DNA of 64,000 nt from Acidihalobacter aeolianus (GCF_001753165.1 NZ_CP017448.1:2126462-2190461), one strand, 5' to 3'. Numbered from the stretch's first letter, positions 1-11,673 are shown. A program made the numbers and translations. Notes: generated by a model from the letters alone, not told the origin.

Positions 1-1371
1 GAAAAACGAACGGAAGGTGTAAAGCGCCGTGACGAGCACGCCGAGCAGCAGCAGCCAGTAGGCGAGCGTGGCGCCCGGCAGGTGGGCCTCGTGTACGGCT
101 TCGATGATCGTGTCCTTCGAGAAGAATCCCGAAAAACCCGGGAATCCGATCAGCGCCAGTGAGCCAATCAGCGAGGTCACGTAGGTAATCGGCATGTAGC
201 GTCGCAGACCACCCATCTTGCGGATGTCCTGCTCATGATGCATGGCCATGATGACCGAGCCGGCAGCAAGGAACAGCAGTGACTTGAAGAAGGCATGCGT
301 CACCAGATGGAACATGCCTGCGGCATAGGCGGAGGCGCCGAGCGCGGCCGTCATATAGCCGAGCTGGGACAGCGTCGAATAGGCGATGACGCGCTTGATG
401 TCGTTCTGCACGATGCCGATCAGGCCCATGAAAAACGCGGTCAGCGAACCGATGACCAGAACGACACTCAAGGCAGTGGTGCTGAGTTCATAGATCGGCG
501 ACATGCGGCTGACCATGAAGATGCCTGCGGTCACCATCGTCGCGGCGTGGATCAGCGCGGAGATCGGGGTCGGACCCTCCATGGAGTCAGGCAGCCAGAC
601 GTGCAACGGTACCTGCGCGGACTTGCCCATGGCGCCGATGAACAGCAGGATGGCAATCACTGTGGGCACCGACCAGGGATCGCCGGGCAGGATCGACATC
701 GTCTGGTGCACCAGCGACGGGGCCTGGGCGAACACCTCGCGGTAATTCAGGCTGCCCGTATACATGTACACGGCAGCAATCCCGAGCAAAAAGCCGAAGT
801 CTCCAACGCGGTTGACCAGGAACGCCTTCAGGTTCGCGTAGATCGCCGATTCCCTGAAGGTGTAGAAGCCGATAAGCAGGTAGGAAACCAGACCCACGGC
901 CTCCCAGCCGAAGAAAAGCTGCAGGAAGTTGTTCGCCATGACCAGCATGAGCATGGCAAACGTAAACAACGAGATGTAGCTGAAGAAACGCTGGTAGGTG
1001 GTTTCCCGCGGATGGCTGTCCTCGGGCCACAACTCTTCGTCATGTCCCATGTAGCCGATCGTATAGATGTGCACCATCAGCGAAACAAAGGTCACCACGA
1101 CCATCATCAAGACGCTCAGGCGATCGATCAGAAAGCCGATGGAGAAATGGTATCCGCCCGCTGACATCCAGGTGTAGACGTCACCGTCGAAGGCAGGAGC
1201 ACCGTCGAAAACAAGACGCTTGAACACCCACAGCGACAACACGAAGGCCAGCGCCACGCTGCCTGTCGTCACCGTGTGTGAGGCTGTGCGGCCGATCGCG
1301 CGGCCGAACAGACCTGCGATCACGGCACCGATCAGCGGGGCAAGCGGAATGGCAAGGTACACGGCTTCCAT
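1..1371 (-). CDS. nuoL: NADH-quinone oxidoreductase subunit L (partial, C-terminus beyond left edge)
   Basis: Large antiporter-like membrane subunit of complex I, thought to carry one of the proton channels. Read on the minus strand from ATG at 1371, the frame stays open to base 1, giving about 457 residues of a protein that is usually just over 600. Visible are MEAVYLAIPLAPLIGA at the N-terminus, many hydrophobic helices, the conserved segment GWEAVGLVSYLLIGFY and the channel motifs PLHVWLPDSMEGPTPISAL and HAATMVTAGIF, which are diagnostic of NuoL/Mrp-type antiporters. It starts 3 bp after the nuoK stop, so it belongs to the same operon. nuoM and nuoN would be expected to the left of the window. 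Confidence 0.96.
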   Translation of the reverse strand, partial: MEAVYLAIPLAPLIGAVIAGLFGRAIGRTASHTVTTGSVALAFVLSLWVFKRLVFDGAPAFDGDVYTWMSAGGYHFSIGFLIDRLSVLMMVVVTFVSLMVHIYTIGYMGHDEELWPEDSHPRETTYQRFFSYISLFTFAMLMLVMANNFLQLFFGWEAVGLVSYLLIGFYTFRESAIYANLKAFLVNRVGDFGFLLGIAAVYMYTGSLNYREVFAQAPSLVHQTMSILPGDPWSVPTVIAILLFIGAMGKSAQVPLHVWLPDSMEGPTPISALIHAATMVTAGIFMVSRMSPIYELSTTALSVVLVIGSLTAFFMGLIGIVQNDIKRVIAYSTLSQLGYMTAALGASAYAAGMFHLVTHAFFKSLLFLAAGSVIMAMHHEQDIRKMGGLRRYMPITYVTSLIGSLALIGFPGFSGFFSKDTIIEAVHEAHLPGATLAYWLLLLGVLVTALYTFRSFF

Positions 1372-1374
1372 CAA

Positions 1375-1680
1375 CTACCCCTTCATATCGTCCAGATCAC
1401 TGACGTTGATCGTGCGGCGGTTACGGAACAAAACGACCAGAATGGCGAGACCGATTGCCGCTTCGGCTGCAGCCACGGTCAAAATGAAGAACACGAATAC
1501 CTGTCCGGCGACGTTTTGCTGAAAATGCGAGAAGGCGATGAAATTCGTATTCACCGCGAGCAACATCAGTTCGACGCACATGAGCAGGACGATGACGTTT
1601 TTGCGGTTAATGAAAATCCCCGCAACAGCCAGCGAAAACAGAATCGCTCCGACGACCAGATAGTTCGATAGTGTGGGCAT
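1375..1680 (-). CDS. nuoK: NADH-quinone oxidoreductase subunit K
   Basis: Small membrane subunit of complex I (101 aa, the normal family length) with three predicted transmembrane helices. The start [15 protein letters not shown] was chosen because the longer frame to 1800 adds an unrelated 40-residue extension. The conserved glutamate-bearing segment [13 protein letters not shown], involved in proton translocation, is present. It lies between nuoJ (61 bp away) and nuoL (3 bp away). Confidence 0.96.
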   Translation of the reverse strand: MPTLSNYLVVGAILFSLAVAGIFINRKNVIVLLMCVELMLLAVNTNFIAFSHFQQNVAGQVFVFFILTVAAAEAAIGLAILVVLFRNRRTINVSDLDDMKG

Positions 1681-1741
1681 GGTTTCTCCAGTGAACGCTA
1701 GCGTCTCAGCGCACAGGTGGCTTGCACGCGTTGGACGGCGC

Positions 1742-2347
1742 TCATTGTTTCTTCTCGGCAGGCATGTCCACCATTCTGACGCGCTCGTTCCGATTGACAT
1801 TGATCTGCCGCTCGGGACGTTGGTACTTGGTGTCGACGCGACGACGGAAAGTCAGGGCGATCGCAGAAATGATCGCGATCAGCAGAATGACGGCGGCCAG
1901 TTCGAAGGGATATGCGTAATGGGTGTATAGAACTTCGCCCAAGGCGACGGTGTTAGCCACTTTGGGACCATGCGATATGGCACTGTGTACCTGGAAATTG
2001 TGCGCCCCGACGACCAGCCCCATTTCCACGACCATGACCAACGCCACGACCACACCCAAAGGCAGGAATCGCGTAAACCCTTCGCGCATGCGCGCCACAT
2101 TGATGTCCAGCATCATGACGACGAACAGGAACAGCACCATGACCGCCCCCACGTAAACCAACACGAGGACGATGCCGAGAAATTCAGCCTGCATCGTGAT
2201 CCACAGCGCCGCGGTGTTGAAAAATGCGAAGACCAGAAACAACACCGCATGCACCGGGTTGCGCGACACGATCATGCCCAGCGCAGACAGGATCGTCAGT
2301 GCCGAAAAGAAGTAAAAGACGAATTGCAGGAACGTCATGGGCTGCAT
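1742..2347 (-). CDS. nuoJ: NADH-quinone oxidoreductase subunit J
   Basis: Membrane subunit of complex I, 201 aa, with about five hydrophobic helices and the family segment [19 protein letters not shown] second in-frame ATG three codons in ([11 protein letters not shown]) is an equally good start. It begins 6 bp after the nuoI stop. The C-terminal 35 residues are charged and probably face the cytoplasm. Confidence 0.95.
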   Translation of the reverse strand: MQPMTFLQFVFYFFSALTILSALGMIVSRNPVHAVLFLVFAFFNTAALWITMQAEFLGIVLVLVYVGAVMVLFLFVVMMLDINVARMREGFTRFLPLGVVVALVMVVEMGLVVGAHNFQVHSAISHGPKVANTVALGEVLYTHYAYPFELAAVILLIAIISAIALTFRRRVDTKYQRPERQINVNRNERVRMVDMPAEKKQ

Positions 2348-2353
2348 CTATCC

Positions 2354-2842
2354 TTATCGATACGGCGCATCGGCTGCGCGGTCGGCTGCGATCTCAGCCT
2401 CGTACTTGTCGCCCATGGCCAGGAGCTTTTCCTTGGTCATGATCTGCTCCCCACGGTCTTCGAAGTGATACTCGAAAACCCGGGTCTCCACGATCGAATC
2501 CACTGGGCAGGATTCCTCGCAGAAACCGCAGTAGATGCACTTGAACAGATCGATGTCGTAGCGCGTCGTTCGCCGAGTGCCGTCCTCGCGTTCATCCGAT
2601 TCGATGGTGATTGCCAGCGCCGGGCATACGGCTTCGCAGAGTTTGCAGGCGATGCAACGCTCCTCACCATTGGGGTATCGGCGCAAGGCATGCAGCCCAC
2701 GGAAACGGAACGATTGAGGAGTCTTCTCTTCCGGGTACTGCACCGTGACCTTGCGCGCAAAGAGGTAGCGCCCGGTCAGCTGCAGGCCACGCAAGAGCTC
2801 AATCAGCAGGTAACTTTTGAAAAAAGACTTCAGGATTCGCAT
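2354..2842 (-). CDS. nuoI: NADH-quinone oxidoreductase subunit I (2x 4Fe-4S)
   Basis: Peripheral-arm ferredoxin subunit carrying the two tetranuclear clusters N6a and N6b that pass electrons towards N2 in NuoB. Two CxxCxxCxxxCP motifs are visible: [12 protein letters not shown] and [12 protein letters not shown]. With the start [17 protein letters not shown] the product is 162 aa, the usual length; the longer GTG start at 2893 would extend into nuoH. The gene follows the nuoH stop with a single base between. Confidence 0.96.
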   Translation of the reverse strand: MRILKSFFKSYLLIELLRGLQLTGRYLFARKVTVQYPEEKTPQSFRFRGLHALRRYPNGEERCIACKLCEAVCPALAITIESDEREDGTRRTTRYDIDLFKCIYCGFCEESCPVDSIVETRVFEYHFEDRGEQIMTKEKLLAMGDKYEAEIAADRAADAPYR

Positions 2843-2843
2843 G

Positions 2844-3914
2844 TTATGCCCCTCTCGCGAACCACGGCGACAGATGCAACGCAACGGCAACACCTTCGAC
2901 GCCGATCCACACCAGGGTCACCGGAATCAGCACCTTCCAGCCCAGGCGCATGATCTGGTCGTAGCGATAGCGGGGGAACGTCGCACGAAACCAGAGAAAC
3001 AAAAACATGAAGAATGCGGTCTTGATGAGCAGCCACTGGATACCATTGCCCAGCAGAACACCGATGTAAGGCAGGTGAGACCCCCAGCTACCGAATGGCG
3101 ACAACCAGCCACCAAAAAACAGCACTGCCGTAAGCGCCGACACCAAAATCATGTTGGCGTATTCCGCGAGGAAGAAAATGGCGAAAGCCATGCCCGAATA
3201 TTCGACATGGAAACCGGCAACGATTTCCGACTCGCCTTCAGCCACATCGAATGGTGCGCGGTTGGTTTCCGCCACTCCTGAAATCAGGTAGACCATGAGC
3301 AGAGGGAGCAAGGGCAGCCAGTACCAGTGCAGAACCCCTCCGGACTGCGCAGTAACGATATCTCCCAGATTGAGGCTGCCGCTGGCCATCAGCACGCCGA
3401 CGAGCGCGAAACCCATGGCGATTTCGTAAGCCACGATCTGCGCAGCCGAACGTAGTGCGCCAAGTAGCGCGTACTTCGAATTGGAGGCCCATCCTGCCAG
3501 AACGATCCCGTAAACACCGATGGAGGTGATCGCAAGTATGTACAGCAGGCCCGCGTTCACGTCGGCAAGGACCATGCCGTCGCCGAAGGGTATGACAGCC
3601 CAGGCAGCCAGTGCCGGGGCAATAGCCAGCAACGGAGCCACGAAGAACAGAAAGCGATTCGCCTGGGTGGGAACGATCACCTCTTTCATCATCAGTTTGA
3701 GGGCATCGGCAATGGGTTGCAGCGCCCCGCGAGGACCCACGCGATTCGGCCCGATGCGCACCTGGATGTAACCGATCACCTTGCGTTCGGCGAGGGTGAA
3801 ATAGGCCACACTGATCAACAGTGGAACAACGATGGCCACGATCTTGAGCAATATCACGATCAAGACTTGCAGATCGGCAGGAACCGCGGACCAGATTCCG
3901 TACAACGCGTTCAT
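2844..3914 (-). CDS. nuoH: NADH-quinone oxidoreductase subunit H
   Basis: Membrane subunit linking the quinone-binding site to the proton-pumping arm of complex I; 356 aa with about eight helices. The conserved loop [19 protein letters not shown] is present. The start MNALYGIW is supported by an ATGA overlap with the nuoG stop, implying translational coupling; the longer frame to 4001 adds 29 residues unlike the family. Confidence 0.96.
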   Translation of the reverse strand: MNALYGIWSAVPADLQVLIVILLKIVAIVVPLLISVAYFTLAERKVIGYIQVRIGPNRVGPRGALQPIADALKLMMKEVIVPTQANRFLFFVAPLLAIAPALAAWAVIPFGDGMVLADVNAGLLYILAITSIGVYGIVLAGWASNSKYALLGALRSAAQIVAYEIAMGFALVGVLMASGSLNLGDIVTAQSGGVLHWYWLPLLPLLMVYLISGVAETNRAPFDVAEGESEIVAGFHVEYSGMAFAIFFLAEYANMILVSALTAVLFFGGWLSPFGSWGSHLPYIGVLLGNGIQWLLIKTAFFMFLFLWFRATFPRYRYDQIMRLGWKVLIPVTLVWIGVEGVAVALHLSPWFARGA

Positions 3915-6307
3915 CTGGTCTCTCCCTCGATCGGCGACACCGTCACAGCACCATGGACGCAACCCAGCGAAGCAGCCTCGGGCGTACCTATCGGCAACCA
4001 AAGCACACCCTCGGGAAGACCGTCATCGAGTACCAGATCGAACTCACCCTGAGTTTCGCCCTGGCTTACGCAGATGCGATGTACGTCCTCGAGTTGTAGA
4101 CGCGATGCATCCAACGGGTGAATCGCTGCAGCACGAGCTGCCTGCGCATCGGGCGTTTCCTGCAACGCATCGCTCCTGCGCACGACCGCATCGACGAAGT
4201 AAGGCGACACCTCGCCTGTACGCATCAGTTCACCCTCACCGGGATCCGTGAGCACCGCCTTGATGTCAGTCCGCCCTACACCGAGTTGCAACGAGCTGTC
4301 GAAGGGTTTGGTCGTATCGAGTGCGCTCTTGACCTCTTCCCGAACCTCCTCCGACGACATATGTTCGAATCCGCTTAGATCCAACATATTGCCGAGTACA
4401 CGAAGAACACGCCAAGCCGGACGCGTCTCGCCCGGTGCGGCCAACGCAGCATTGAAACTCTGCCAGCGTCCTTCTGCATTGACGAACGTTCCAGAGGTTT
4501 CGGCATACGCGCTCACAGGAAGGATGACGTCTGCATATTCGCGCGCGGCAGCCCCGGCAAACGGGGACATGACGACAACAAATTCAGCGGTCGCAAGGGC
4601 CTGCGTAGCCACATCACCGCAGGCAGCATCCCGTTCTGGCTCCACACCGCACAGTACGTAGGCCTTGCGTGGTGAAGCCAACATTGCATGCGCACCCAGC
4701 CCGGAATCCACCGGGTGTCCACCCGCACCGCGATGCGGTACGGCACCCGCCAGCCACATACCGGCCGCATTGGCGCCATCGGGCAGATAGCCGAAACGAG
4801 CGTCAGTGCGCGCGGCGATCTCCACGGACAGTACCCGCAGAAGTGTGTAGTCGGGATGGCTGAATGCGACATGACCCAGCAGAATCGTGGGTAACTTGGC
4901 ATGCGTCAAATGGTGCGCAATGGCCTGGGCCTGCGCCCCGGCCACGCCTCCGTTCACCCATGCCGGAGATTCTTCGCCCTGAATCTCGCAGACCGCCACC
5001 AGAATCTCGGTCAACACTTCAACCATACGTTGAGGAGCGACGATGGCGCGTTCCGCCAAAGGGAAATTGAACTCATAAGCGCGGACGTTGACATCCATGA
5101 TGCGCGCGCCATGCATACCGGCCTTGCGCACGCGGTGGCCGATCAGTGGTTGTTGCTTACGCGCGTTGCTGCCAACGAGCAACAGCGCATCCGATTTTTC
5201 CAGTGATTCGAGACTCTGACCTAGCCAAGGGAACAGTGGGTCGCTCTGGTCTCCGCGCGTATCGATCTGCCGCAGCCGATGGTCAACGTTGTCGCAACCC
5301 AGCTGGCGCAGCATTTTTTGCAGGAGATATGCTTCTTCAAGAGTCGCATTGGGTGAGACCAGCCCACCGACATTCTCACCGGCATAACGCTGCAACCCCT
5401 CAGCAGCCACCTTCAGCGCCTCATTCCAATCGGCGTCGAACCAGCGACCATTTCGTTTGATCTGAGGGGTCGTAACGCGGTCCTGTGCATATAAAGCCGT
5501 GTAGCTGAAGCGATCGCGATCAGATAGCCAGGTTTCATTCACGGCTTCATTGTCACGCGGCACGACACGCACAACCTTGCCACGCAGCGTATGGAAGTAC
5601 AGGTTGGAGCCCACACAATCGTGTGGCCCGATGCCTGGATGCTGGAGCATTTCCCAGGCGCGACCGTCGAAACGAGACGGTTTGGCGGTCAGCGCGCCCA
5701 CTGGACACAAGTCGATGATGTTGCCGGACAGCTCGGATCCCAGCGTATGCTCCACATAGGTACCGATACGCATGTTCTCGCCGCGCCCGGTAGCGCCCAG
5801 CTCCGGCAAACCGGCGATCTCCGCACTGAAGCGCACGCACCGCGTGCAGTGGATGCAGCGCGTCATTTCCGTGGCCACGAGCGAACCGATATCCTTGTCG
5901 CCCACTACCCGCTTGTTTTCGGTATATCGCGACACGCTCTCGCCAAAGCCCATCGCCACGTCCTGCAACTCACACTCGCCACCCTGGTCGCAGATCGGAC
6001 AATCCAGGGGATGGTTGATCAACAGGAATTCCATCGTTCCCTTCTGCGCCGCCAGTGCCAGAGGAGAGCGCGTGTTGACGCGCATGCCTTCCTGCACTGG
6101 AGTCGCACAGGCTGGCAGTGGCTTGGCCGCCTTTTCCACCTCGACCAGGCACATACGGCAATTGGCCGCGACCGACAGTTTCTTGTGGTAGCAGAAACGT
6201 GGTACGTCGATGCCGCACTCGTCGGTCACCTCGATCAGCATCGCGCCTCTGCGCGCGCGATACGGCGTGCCGTCGATCTCGATGGTAATCAGATTGTCTT
6301 CGCTCAT
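3911..6307 (-). CDS. nuoG: NADH-quinone oxidoreductase subunit G
   Basis: Largest peripheral-arm subunit of complex I, 798 aa. The N-terminal part has a 2Fe-2S ferredoxin domain (CRMC), the His-ligated cluster motif [18 protein letters not shown], and a 4Fe-4S domain [10 protein letters not shown] followed by CPVGAL; the remainder is a molybdopterin-oxidoreductase-like scaffold that has lost its cofactor role. Start [13 protein letters not shown] chosen because the frame up to 6361 lies inside nuoF; this start is 25 bp after the nuoF stop. Its stop overlaps the nuoH start. Confidence 0.95.
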   Translation of the reverse strand: MSEDNLITIEIDGTPYRARRGAMLIEVTDECGIDVPRFCYHKKLSVAANCRMCLVEVEKAAKPLPACATPVQEGMRVNTRSPLALAAQKGTMEFLLINHPLDCPICDQGGECELQDVAMGFGESVSRYTENKRVVGDKDIGSLVATEMTRCIHCTRCVRFSAEIAGLPELGATGRGENMRIGTYVEHTLGSELSGNIIDLCPVGALTAKPSRFDGRAWEMLQHPGIGPHDCVGSNLYFHTLRGKVVRVVPRDNEAVNETWLSDRDRFSYTALYAQDRVTTPQIKRNGRWFDADWNEALKVAAEGLQRYAGENVGGLVSPNATLEEAYLLQKMLRQLGCDNVDHRLRQIDTRGDQSDPLFPWLGQSLESLEKSDALLLVGSNARKQQPLIGHRVRKAGMHGARIMDVNVRAYEFNFPLAERAIVAPQRMVEVLTEILVAVCEIQGEESPAWVNGGVAGAQAQAIAHHLTHAKLPTILLGHVAFSHPDYTLLRVLSVEIAARTDARFGYLPDGANAAGMWLAGAVPHRGAGGHPVDSGLGAHAMLASPRKAYVLCGVEPERDAACGDVATQALATAEFVVVMSPFAGAAAREYADVILPVSAYAETSGTFVNAEGRWQSFNAALAAPGETRPAWRVLRVLGNMLDLSGFEHMSSEEVREEVKSALDTTKPFDSSLQLGVGRTDIKAVLTDPGEGELMRTGEVSPYFVDAVVRRSDALQETPDAQAARAAAIHPLDASRLQLEDVHRICVSQGETQGEFDLVLDDGLPEGVLWLPIGTPEAASLGCVHGAVTVSPIEGETR

Positions 6308-6332
6308 AGATATTCGCTCGCCGCGCGCCAGC

Positions 6333-7628
6333 TTAGGCTGCCCAGTCGGAAGGCGGAACATCGATCATGCTGCGACCATGCTCGACGTAGTACACGAACT
6401 CTTCTCGAAAATGCTGGATGAAGCTTCTCACCGGCATAGCCGCCGCATCGCCCAGCGCACAAATGGTGCGTCCTTCGATCTTGCTGGCGACATCATCGAG
6501 ACGCTCAATATCCTCCATGCGCCCGCGCCCTTCCACGATGCGGGTCAACATCCGGTACAACCAGCCGGTGCCCTCACGGCACGGCGTGCACTGTCCGCAC
6601 GATTCCTTGAAATAGAATCGAGAGACACGCTGCAGCACCTTCACCATGTCGGAGGTCTCATCGAGCACCATGACCGCACCTGACCCGAGCATTGAGCCCG
6701 CCTTGCCGACCGACTCGTAATCCATCGTAGCCTGCAGCATGACGTCGCCAGGAACGACCGGAGTGGACGAACCGCCGGGAATCACGGCCTTGAGCTTACG
6801 TCCCTTAAGCACGCCGCCGGCCATTTCCAGCAAATCCTTGAACGGAAGGCCCATAGGCACCTCGTAATTACCGGGCTTATTGATGTGCCCGGAAACTGCG
6901 AAAATCTTTTCACCGCCAGATTTTTCGGTACCCAAATCCGCAAACCAGCGCCCTCCCTTGCGCATGATCACGGGGACGGAGGACAAGGTTTCGGTGTTGT
7001 TGATCGTGGTTGGGCGGCCATATAACCCAAAATTCGCGGGGAACGGCGGCTTGAAACGAGGCTGGCCTTTTTTACCCTCTAGCGATTCCAACAGAGCCGT
7101 TTCCTCACCGCAAATATAGGCACCGGCACCGAGACTCGGATATAGATCGAAATCGACGCCGGACCCCAGGATGTTTTTGCCCAGCAGCCCCGCGGCGTAG
7201 GCTTCCTCAACTGCCTGCGCAAAACGCTGGTAGGGTTCGTCCATGAACTCGCCACGCATGTAGTTGTAACCCACAGTCGCACCGATCGAGTAACCCGCAA
7301 TCGCCATACCTTCAACCAACGCGTGCGGATTGAAGCGCAGGATGTCTCTGTCCTTGCAAGTGCCCGGCTCGGATTCGTCAGAATTACACACGATGTATTT
7401 CTGACCGGGGGCCTGGCGCGGCATGAAACTCCACTTCAAACCAGTCGGGAACCCCGCACCGCCTCGTCCGCGGAGGTTGGAGACCTTCACTTCTTCGATG
7501 ATCTCGTCGCGCGGCGTACGTTCGTTGAGGATGCGCCGCCATGCGGAATAACCTTCCACAGAAAGATAGGTTTCCATGCTCCAGGGCGTTTCGTGGCCGA
7601 GAGTGATGAAGCACACCTGATTCGTCAT
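6333..7628 (-). CDS. nuoF: NADH-quinone oxidoreductase subunit F (NADH/FMN binding)
   Basis: NADH-oxidising flavoprotein subunit, 431 aa. Visible motifs are the NADH/FMN-binding loops [16 protein letters not shown] near residue 55 and [20 protein letters not shown] near residue 170, and the C-terminal cluster motif [15 protein letters not shown] near residue 345. The first 17 residues ([17 protein letters not shown]) fit the usual short N-terminal arm. It begins 6 bp after the nuoE stop. Confidence 0.97.
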   Translation of the reverse strand: MTNQVCFITLGHETPWSMETYLSVEGYSAWRRILNERTPRDEIIEEVKVSNLRGRGGAGFPTGLKWSFMPRQAPGQKYIVCNSDESEPGTCKDRDILRFNPHALVEGMAIAGYSIGATVGYNYMRGEFMDEPYQRFAQAVEEAYAAGLLGKNILGSGVDFDLYPSLGAGAYICGEETALLESLEGKKGQPRFKPPFPANFGLYGRPTTINNTETLSSVPVIMRKGGRWFADLGTEKSGGEKIFAVSGHINKPGNYEVPMGLPFKDLLEMAGGVLKGRKLKAVIPGGSSTPVVPGDVMLQATMDYESVGKAGSMLGSGAVMVLDETSDMVKVLQRVSRFYFKESCGQCTPCREGTGWLYRMLTRIVEGRGRMEDIERLDDVASKIEGRTICALGDAAAMPVRSFIQHFREEFVYYVEHGRSMIDVPPSDWAA

Positions 7629-7634
7629 GTCAGC

Positions 7635-8141
7635 TCACTCCAGTCCGTCCAGAATCTCATCGACCTTCTGGGGTGTGAGATTCTCGTAGTAGACATGGTC
7701 CACCTGCATCATGGGCGCTCCACAACACGCTGCCAGACACTCTTCTTCGCGCTTGAGAAAGAAACGTCCATCTGGCGTGCTCTCACCCACCTTGATGCCA
7801 AGCTTGCGTTCGATGTAGTCCAACACCGCTTCGCCGTCGCGCAACATGCAGGATACGTTGAGGCATACCGCAATCGTGTGCCTGCCTACCGGCTTCAGAT
7901 TGAACATCGAATAAAAACTGGCGACCTCGTAAACCGCAATCCGGGGCATACCAATGTAATCAGCAACGGCGTCCATGACCTCTGTACTCAACCAGCCGTG
8001 TTCATGTTGCACAGCGCGTAAAGCGGCAAGCACGGCGGATTGACGCTGTTCAGCAGGGTAACGTGCCAGCCAGTGATCGATTTCCTCGCGAACATGTGCA
8101 GACAGCAATTCCTGCCCTTCAGGGATACTTTCGGAAATCAT
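7635..8141 (-). CDS. nuoE: NADH-quinone oxidoreductase subunit E (2Fe-2S)
   Basis: Thioredoxin-like subunit of the NADH dehydrogenase module, 168 aa. The four cluster-ligand cysteines are visible in [11 protein letters not shown] and [12 protein letters not shown]. Its start codon overlaps the nuoD stop (ATGA), so the two are probably translationally coupled. Confidence 0.96.
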   Translation of the reverse strand: MISESIPEGQELLSAHVREEIDHWLARYPAEQRQSAVLAALRAVQHEHGWLSTEVMDAVADYIGMPRIAVYEVASFYSMFNLKPVGRHTIAVCLNVSCMLRDGEAVLDYIERKLGIKVGESTPDGRFFLKREEECLAACCGAPMMQVDHVYYENLTPQKVDEILDGLE

Positions 8142-9391
8142 CGATCCACCTCCCCGAAAACGATGTCCTGGGTGCCGATGATCGCAACAACGTCGGCCAA
8201 CATATGCCCCCGAGACATCTCGTCCAGTGCGGCCAGGTGTGCAAAACCAGGCGCGCGCACCTTGAGTCGGTAGGGTTTATTGGCGCCATCGGATACGAGA
8301 TACACGCCGAACTCGCCCTTGGGATGCTCTACCGCCGCATAGGCTTCGCCTTCCGGCAGGGTAAATCCCTCGGTAAACAATTTAAAATGATGAATCAAGG
8401 CCTCCATATCCGCCTTCATTTCCTCACGACGCGGAGGCGCGATCTTATGATCCTCGAGCATGACAGGGCCGGGGTTCTTTTTCAGCCAGTCGACGCACTG
8501 TCGAATAATTCTGTTTGCCTGGCGCATCTCCTCGACACGGACCAAATAGCGATCGTAACAATCACCTTTAACCCCAACCGGAATACTGAAATCAAGTTGA
8601 TCGTAAACTTCGTAGGGTTGTTTTTTACGCAAATCCCACTCAACACCGGAGCCTCTCAGCATCGGGCCGGTGAAACCGAGCTGAAACGCCCGTTCGGGAC
8701 TGACGATGCCGATATCGACCGTTCTCTGTTTCCAGATGCGGTTATCAGTGAGCAGGGTTTCGTACTCGTCAACACATCCCGGGAACCGTTCTGTGAAGGC
8801 CTCGATGAAATCAAGCAAAGAACCGCTTCTTTCCTCGTTCAGTCGTGATATTTCCCGCTCATCGTGCCAGCGCGAGGGTTTGTAGCGTGGCATGCTGTCC
8901 GGAAGATCACGATAAACGCCACCCGGTCGGTAATAGGTGGCATGCAAACGCGCCCCTGAAACAGCCTCATAGCAGTCCATGAGATCTTCGCGCTCACGGA
9001 AGGCGTAAAGGAAAACCGTCATTGCGCCGATATCCAACGCATGCGCCCCCAACCACAACAGGTGGTTCAGAATGCGTGTAATCTCGTCGAACATCACCCG
9101 TATGTATTGCGCACGCAGAGGCGGTTCGATCGCCAGCATCTTTTCGATCGCGAGCACATACCCATGTTCGTTGCACATCATCGAAACATAATCGAGGCGA
9201 TCCATATAACCGATGCTCTGGTTATACGGCTTGCTTTCTGCAAGTTTTTCAGTGCCGCGATGCAATAACCCGATATGCGGGTCTGCCCGCTCGATGACCT
9301 CTCCATCCATTTCAAGAACAAGGCGGAGAACGCCATGAGCGGATGGGTGTTGCGGCCCAAAATTAAGCGTGTAGTTCCTGATTTCAGGCAT
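8138..9391 (-). CDS. nuoD: NADH-quinone oxidoreductase subunit D
   Basis: 49-kDa-type subunit that forms the quinone site together with NuoB; 417 aa from the start [20 protein letters not shown], whose GPQHPSAHG motif carries the conserved quinone-site histidine. The C-terminus [18 protein letters not shown] is the canonical family ending. A start seven codons earlier (9412) is possible. The gene overlaps the nuoC end by 8 bp. NuoC and NuoD are separate here, unlike the fused E. coli NuoCD. Confidence 0.96.
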   Translation of the reverse strand: MPEIRNYTLNFGPQHPSAHGVLRLVLEMDGEVIERADPHIGLLHRGTEKLAESKPYNQSIGYMDRLDYVSMMCNEHGYVLAIEKMLAIEPPLRAQYIRVMFDEITRILNHLLWLGAHALDIGAMTVFLYAFREREDLMDCYEAVSGARLHATYYRPGGVYRDLPDSMPRYKPSRWHDEREISRLNEERSGSLLDFIEAFTERFPGCVDEYETLLTDNRIWKQRTVDIGIVSPERAFQLGFTGPMLRGSGVEWDLRKKQPYEVYDQLDFSIPVGVKGDCYDRYLVRVEEMRQANRIIRQCVDWLKKNPGPVMLEDHKIAPPRREEMKADMEALIHHFKLFTEGFTLPEGEAYAAVEHPKGEFGVYLVSDGANKPYRLKVRAPGFAHLAALDEMSRGHMLADVVAIIGTQDIVFGEVDR

Positions 9392-10103
9392 CTTGATCGC
9401 CCTCGCCGGCATAGCGGTTATCTCGCCTGATCACTTTGGGCACGAGTACTCGCGGCTCGATGCTTACCGGCTCATAAATAACGCGCATTTGTTCCGGGTC
9501 GTAGCGCATTTCAACGTGACCGATCAACGGAAAGTCCTTGCGGAAAGGATGACCGACGAAACCATAATCGGTCAGCAGACGTCGCAGGTCTGGATGGCCG
9601 TCGAACATGATGCCGAAAAGATCGAACGCTTCACGCTCATACCAATTCGCAACAGTCCAGATGCCAGCGACGCTCGGCACTCGCGGGAACTCGTCGTCTC
9701 TGCAGAAAACTTTCAACCTCAGACGCTGGTTGTTCGTCACCGACAGTAAGTGATAGACAACGGCAAATCTTGCCCCTTTGTTACCAGGTACTGTTGGCGC
9801 GTCATGGAAAGAAAAAAATGCTGACGTAGCTGGGTTAACACCTCGGCCAAATCCTTCTGTAGTCGCCGATTGCGTTGACCATTCGTCAACGCCGAAATGC
9901 AAATAATCCACGCCACACAGATCTATCAACTGCGCAAAATGAAACTCCGCGGTATCGCGTAGTTTCAATGCAACTTCGATCAAGTCATCAGGCACCACTG
10001 TCAGCGTCAATTCTCCGCAGTTTTCTACAAGCTGCGAGACCTTCGAGCCGAAAGAATCGTGTAGCGTCTGATGCAAGGTGGCTTGGGATATAGTCATGGT
10101 CAT
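9384..10103 (-). CDS. nuoC: NADH-quinone oxidoreductase subunit C
   Basis: 30-kDa-type subunit, 239 aa, slightly long for the family because of an insertion around residues 75-100 ([19 protein letters not shown]), a common feature of gammaproteobacterial NuoC. Diagnostic motifs are [22 protein letters not shown] and [20 protein letters not shown]. Start could be two codons later (MTISQ). It begins 20 bp after the nuoB stop. Confidence 0.95.
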   Translation of the reverse strand: MTMTISQATLHQTLHDSFGSKVSQLVENCGELTLTVVPDDLIEVALKLRDTAEFHFAQLIDLCGVDYLHFGVDEWSTQSATTEGFGRGVNPATSAFFSFHDAPTVPGNKGARFAVVYHLLSVTNNQRLRLKVFCRDDEFPRVPSVAGIWTVANWYEREAFDLFGIMFDGHPDLRRLLTDYGFVGHPFRKDFPLIGHVEMRYDPEQMRVIYEPVSIEPRVLVPKVIRRDNRYAGEGDQDA

Positions 10104-10123
10104 GTCACGCAGGCCGCGCAGTA

Positions 10124-10600
10124 TCAGCGCGCGATGGTATCGGTTCGTCTGATTTTGTTCTGCAGCTGGATAATGCCGTAAAGCAAAGCCTCAGCTGTTG
10201 GCGGGCAGCCCGGCACATAGATATCCACTGGAACAATGCGATCGCAACCACGCACTACCGAATATGAATAGTGATAATAACCACCACCATTTGCGCATGA
10301 TCCCATCGAGATGACCCAGCGGGGCTCGGCCATCTGGTCATATACCTTACGCAGAGCGGGAGCCATTTTGTTGACCAGGGTACCGGCCACAATCATGACG
10401 TCAGATTGACGAGGGCTCGGGCGGAAGATGACGCCGAATCGATCGAGGTCATATCGAGCGGCTCCCGCGTGCATCATCTCGACAGCACAGCATGCCAGGC
10501 CGAAAGTCATGGGCCAGAGAGAACCAGTACGCGCCCAATTAATGAGCTTGTCTGCGCTCGTCGTGACCCACCCTTTTTCAAGGACACCTTCTATTCCCAT
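10124..10600 (-). CDS. nuoB: NADH-quinone oxidoreductase subunit B (cluster N2)
   Basis: Binds the terminal iron-sulphur cluster N2 that reduces quinone; 158 aa. The unusual vicinal cysteine pair is seen in [11 protein letters not shown], with further ligands in [10 protein letters not shown] and [14 protein letters not shown]. The start [10 protein letters not shown] gives family length; the longer frame to 10711 adds 37 residues of nuoA shadow. It overlaps the nuoA end by 10 bp. Confidence 0.96.
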   Translation of the reverse strand: MGIEGVLEKGWVTTSADKLINWARTGSLWPMTFGLACCAVEMMHAGAARYDLDRFGVIFRPSPRQSDVMIVAGTLVNKMAPALRKVYDQMAEPRWVISMGSCANGGGYYHYSYSVVRGCDRIVPVDIYVPGCPPTAEALLYGIIQLQNKIRRTDTIAR

Positions 10601-10947
10601 TCCAGGGCTCCCTTTTTCCACTCGTAGATGAAACCGACGATCAGCACGCCCAGGAATAGCCCCATTGCGAGCAACCCGAACAAGCCTATCCGATCGAGTA
10701 CCACGGCCCAAGGGAACAGAAAAGCGATCTCCAAGTCGAAGATGATGAAAAGGATAGCGACGAGGTAATAGCGCACGTCGAATTTCATGCGCGAGTCCTC
10801 AAAAGCCTCGAATCCACACTCGTAGGGTGAATCCTTGGCCGCATCGGGCCGACGAGGCCCCAGGAGGACGCCTAATGCCATTGGCGCAGCGCCGACTACA
10901 AGGCCGACGACAATAAAGACCAAGATGGGGAGGTAACTCTCCAACAT
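10591..10947 (-). CDS. nuoA: NADH-quinone oxidoreductase subunit A
   Basis: First gene of the complex I operon: 118-aa membrane subunit with three hydrophobic helices and the conserved segment [24 protein letters not shown]. The start [11 protein letters not shown] was taken in preference to the frame to 11004. About 120 bp upstream lies a plausible sigma-70 promoter, and farther upstream tRNA-Leu and secG on the same strand. Confidence 0.96.
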   Translation of the reverse strand: MLESYLPILVFIVVGLVVGAAPMALGVLLGPRRPDAAKDSPYECGFEAFEDSRMKFDVRYYLVAILFIIFDLEIAFLFPWAVVLDRIGLFGLLAMGLFLGVLIVGFIYEWKKGALEWE

Positions 10948-11068
10948 AAAAACCGCCTCGCTCCTGCTGCGATCGCCTTTCACTTTCAATGCGCCCACGC
11001 GCATATCAACCGACGATCAGGTCAGTACTCCTCCAAAGACACCACCCTTCTCAAGCGGCGCCCACCGG

Positions 11069-11098
11069 AGTCTATGTCAGCGATTTTTCCGCTGTCAA
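11069..11098 (-). promoter_or_regulatory. Candidate nuo operon promoter
   Basis: On the minus strand, TTGACA (11098-11093) is followed after 18 bp by TAGACT (11074-11069). The spacer holds a small dyad (CAGCG...CGCTG). Transcription from here would leave a leader of about 115 nt before nuoA. Only sequence resemblance supports it; read-through from secG and tRNA-Leu is also possible. Confidence 0.45.
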
Positions 11099-11130
11099 TA
11101 TGCACCAACGGATAATTTATTTATTTTTCA

Positions 11131-11148
11131 GCTAGTTACATCACTAGC
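11131..11148 (-). terminator. Small hairpin between tRNA-Leu and nuoA
   Basis: Six-bp inverted repeat GCTAGT/ACTAGC with a six-base loop, followed on the minus strand by the A/T-rich stretch TGAAAAATAAATAAATT. It lies about 35 bp after the tRNA 3' end and just before the candidate nuo promoter. The stem is short and lacks a clean T-run, so termination would be weak at best. Confidence 0.3.
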
Positions 11149-11183
11149 AGAATGACCTTTCTACGCAGGCCTTGAACATCTAA

Positions 11184-11268
11184 TGGTGCCGATGGCCGGA
11201 TTCGAACCGGCACGGCTTTCGCCACTACCCCCTCAAGATAGCGTGTCTACCAATTTCACCACATCGGC
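11184..11268 (-). tRNA. tRNA-Leu (GAG anticodon)
   Basis: On the minus strand an 85-base cloverleaf from GCCGATG to CATCGGC plus ACCA. The 7-bp acceptor stem is perfect, the anticodon loop TTGAGGG gives GAG, a long class II variable arm is present, and the T arm GCCGGTTCGAATCCGGC is canonical. CCA is encoded. It sits between secG and nuoA, a conserved location in many gammaproteobacteria. Confidence 0.97.
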
Positions 11269-11319
11269 GCTTAACGATTTCATTTATATCATAAACAGAA
11301 ATATCTATAACACCTCTGC

Positions 11320-11673
11320 TTATTCGGGCTTGCCCCCCTTGGAGGCACCCGACGAGGGAACCGGTATGCTAGCGGGTTTTGCAGCTTTATCAAGCATGCT
11401 TTGCACGCTGGACTGATTCATGATGCTATTGCTGACGGATTGATGGGCTGACAGATAGGCCAAACCCAGACAATTCAGGAAGAAAATCGTCGCAAGAAAT
11501 GCGGTAAAGCGGCTCAGGAACGATGCCGAGCCCCTCGCACCGAATACCGTGCCCGATGCACCGCTACCGAACGCCGCACCCGCGTCTGCGCCCTTGCCGT
11601 GCTGTAACAAAACGAGAACGATGATGGCCGCAGCCACGACAACCTGCAATACGATCAACAACGAATACAGCAT
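11320..11673 (-). CDS. secG: Preprotein translocase subunit SecG
   Basis: Auxiliary membrane subunit of the SecYEG channel, 117 aa. Two hydrophobic helices (about residues 3-22 and 52-73) flank the conserved loop GADAGAAFGSGASGTVFGARGSASFLSR, and a low-complexity Ser/Pro/Gly tail follows. It begins 12 bp after the tpiA stop on the same strand, the usual tpiA-secG pair. Confidence 0.96.
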   Translation of the reverse strand: MLYSLLIVLQVVVAAAIIVLVLLQHGKGADAGAAFGSGASGTVFGARGSASFLSRFTAFLATIFFLNCLGLAYLSAHQSVSNSIMNQSSVQSMLDKAAKPASIPVPSSGASKGGKPE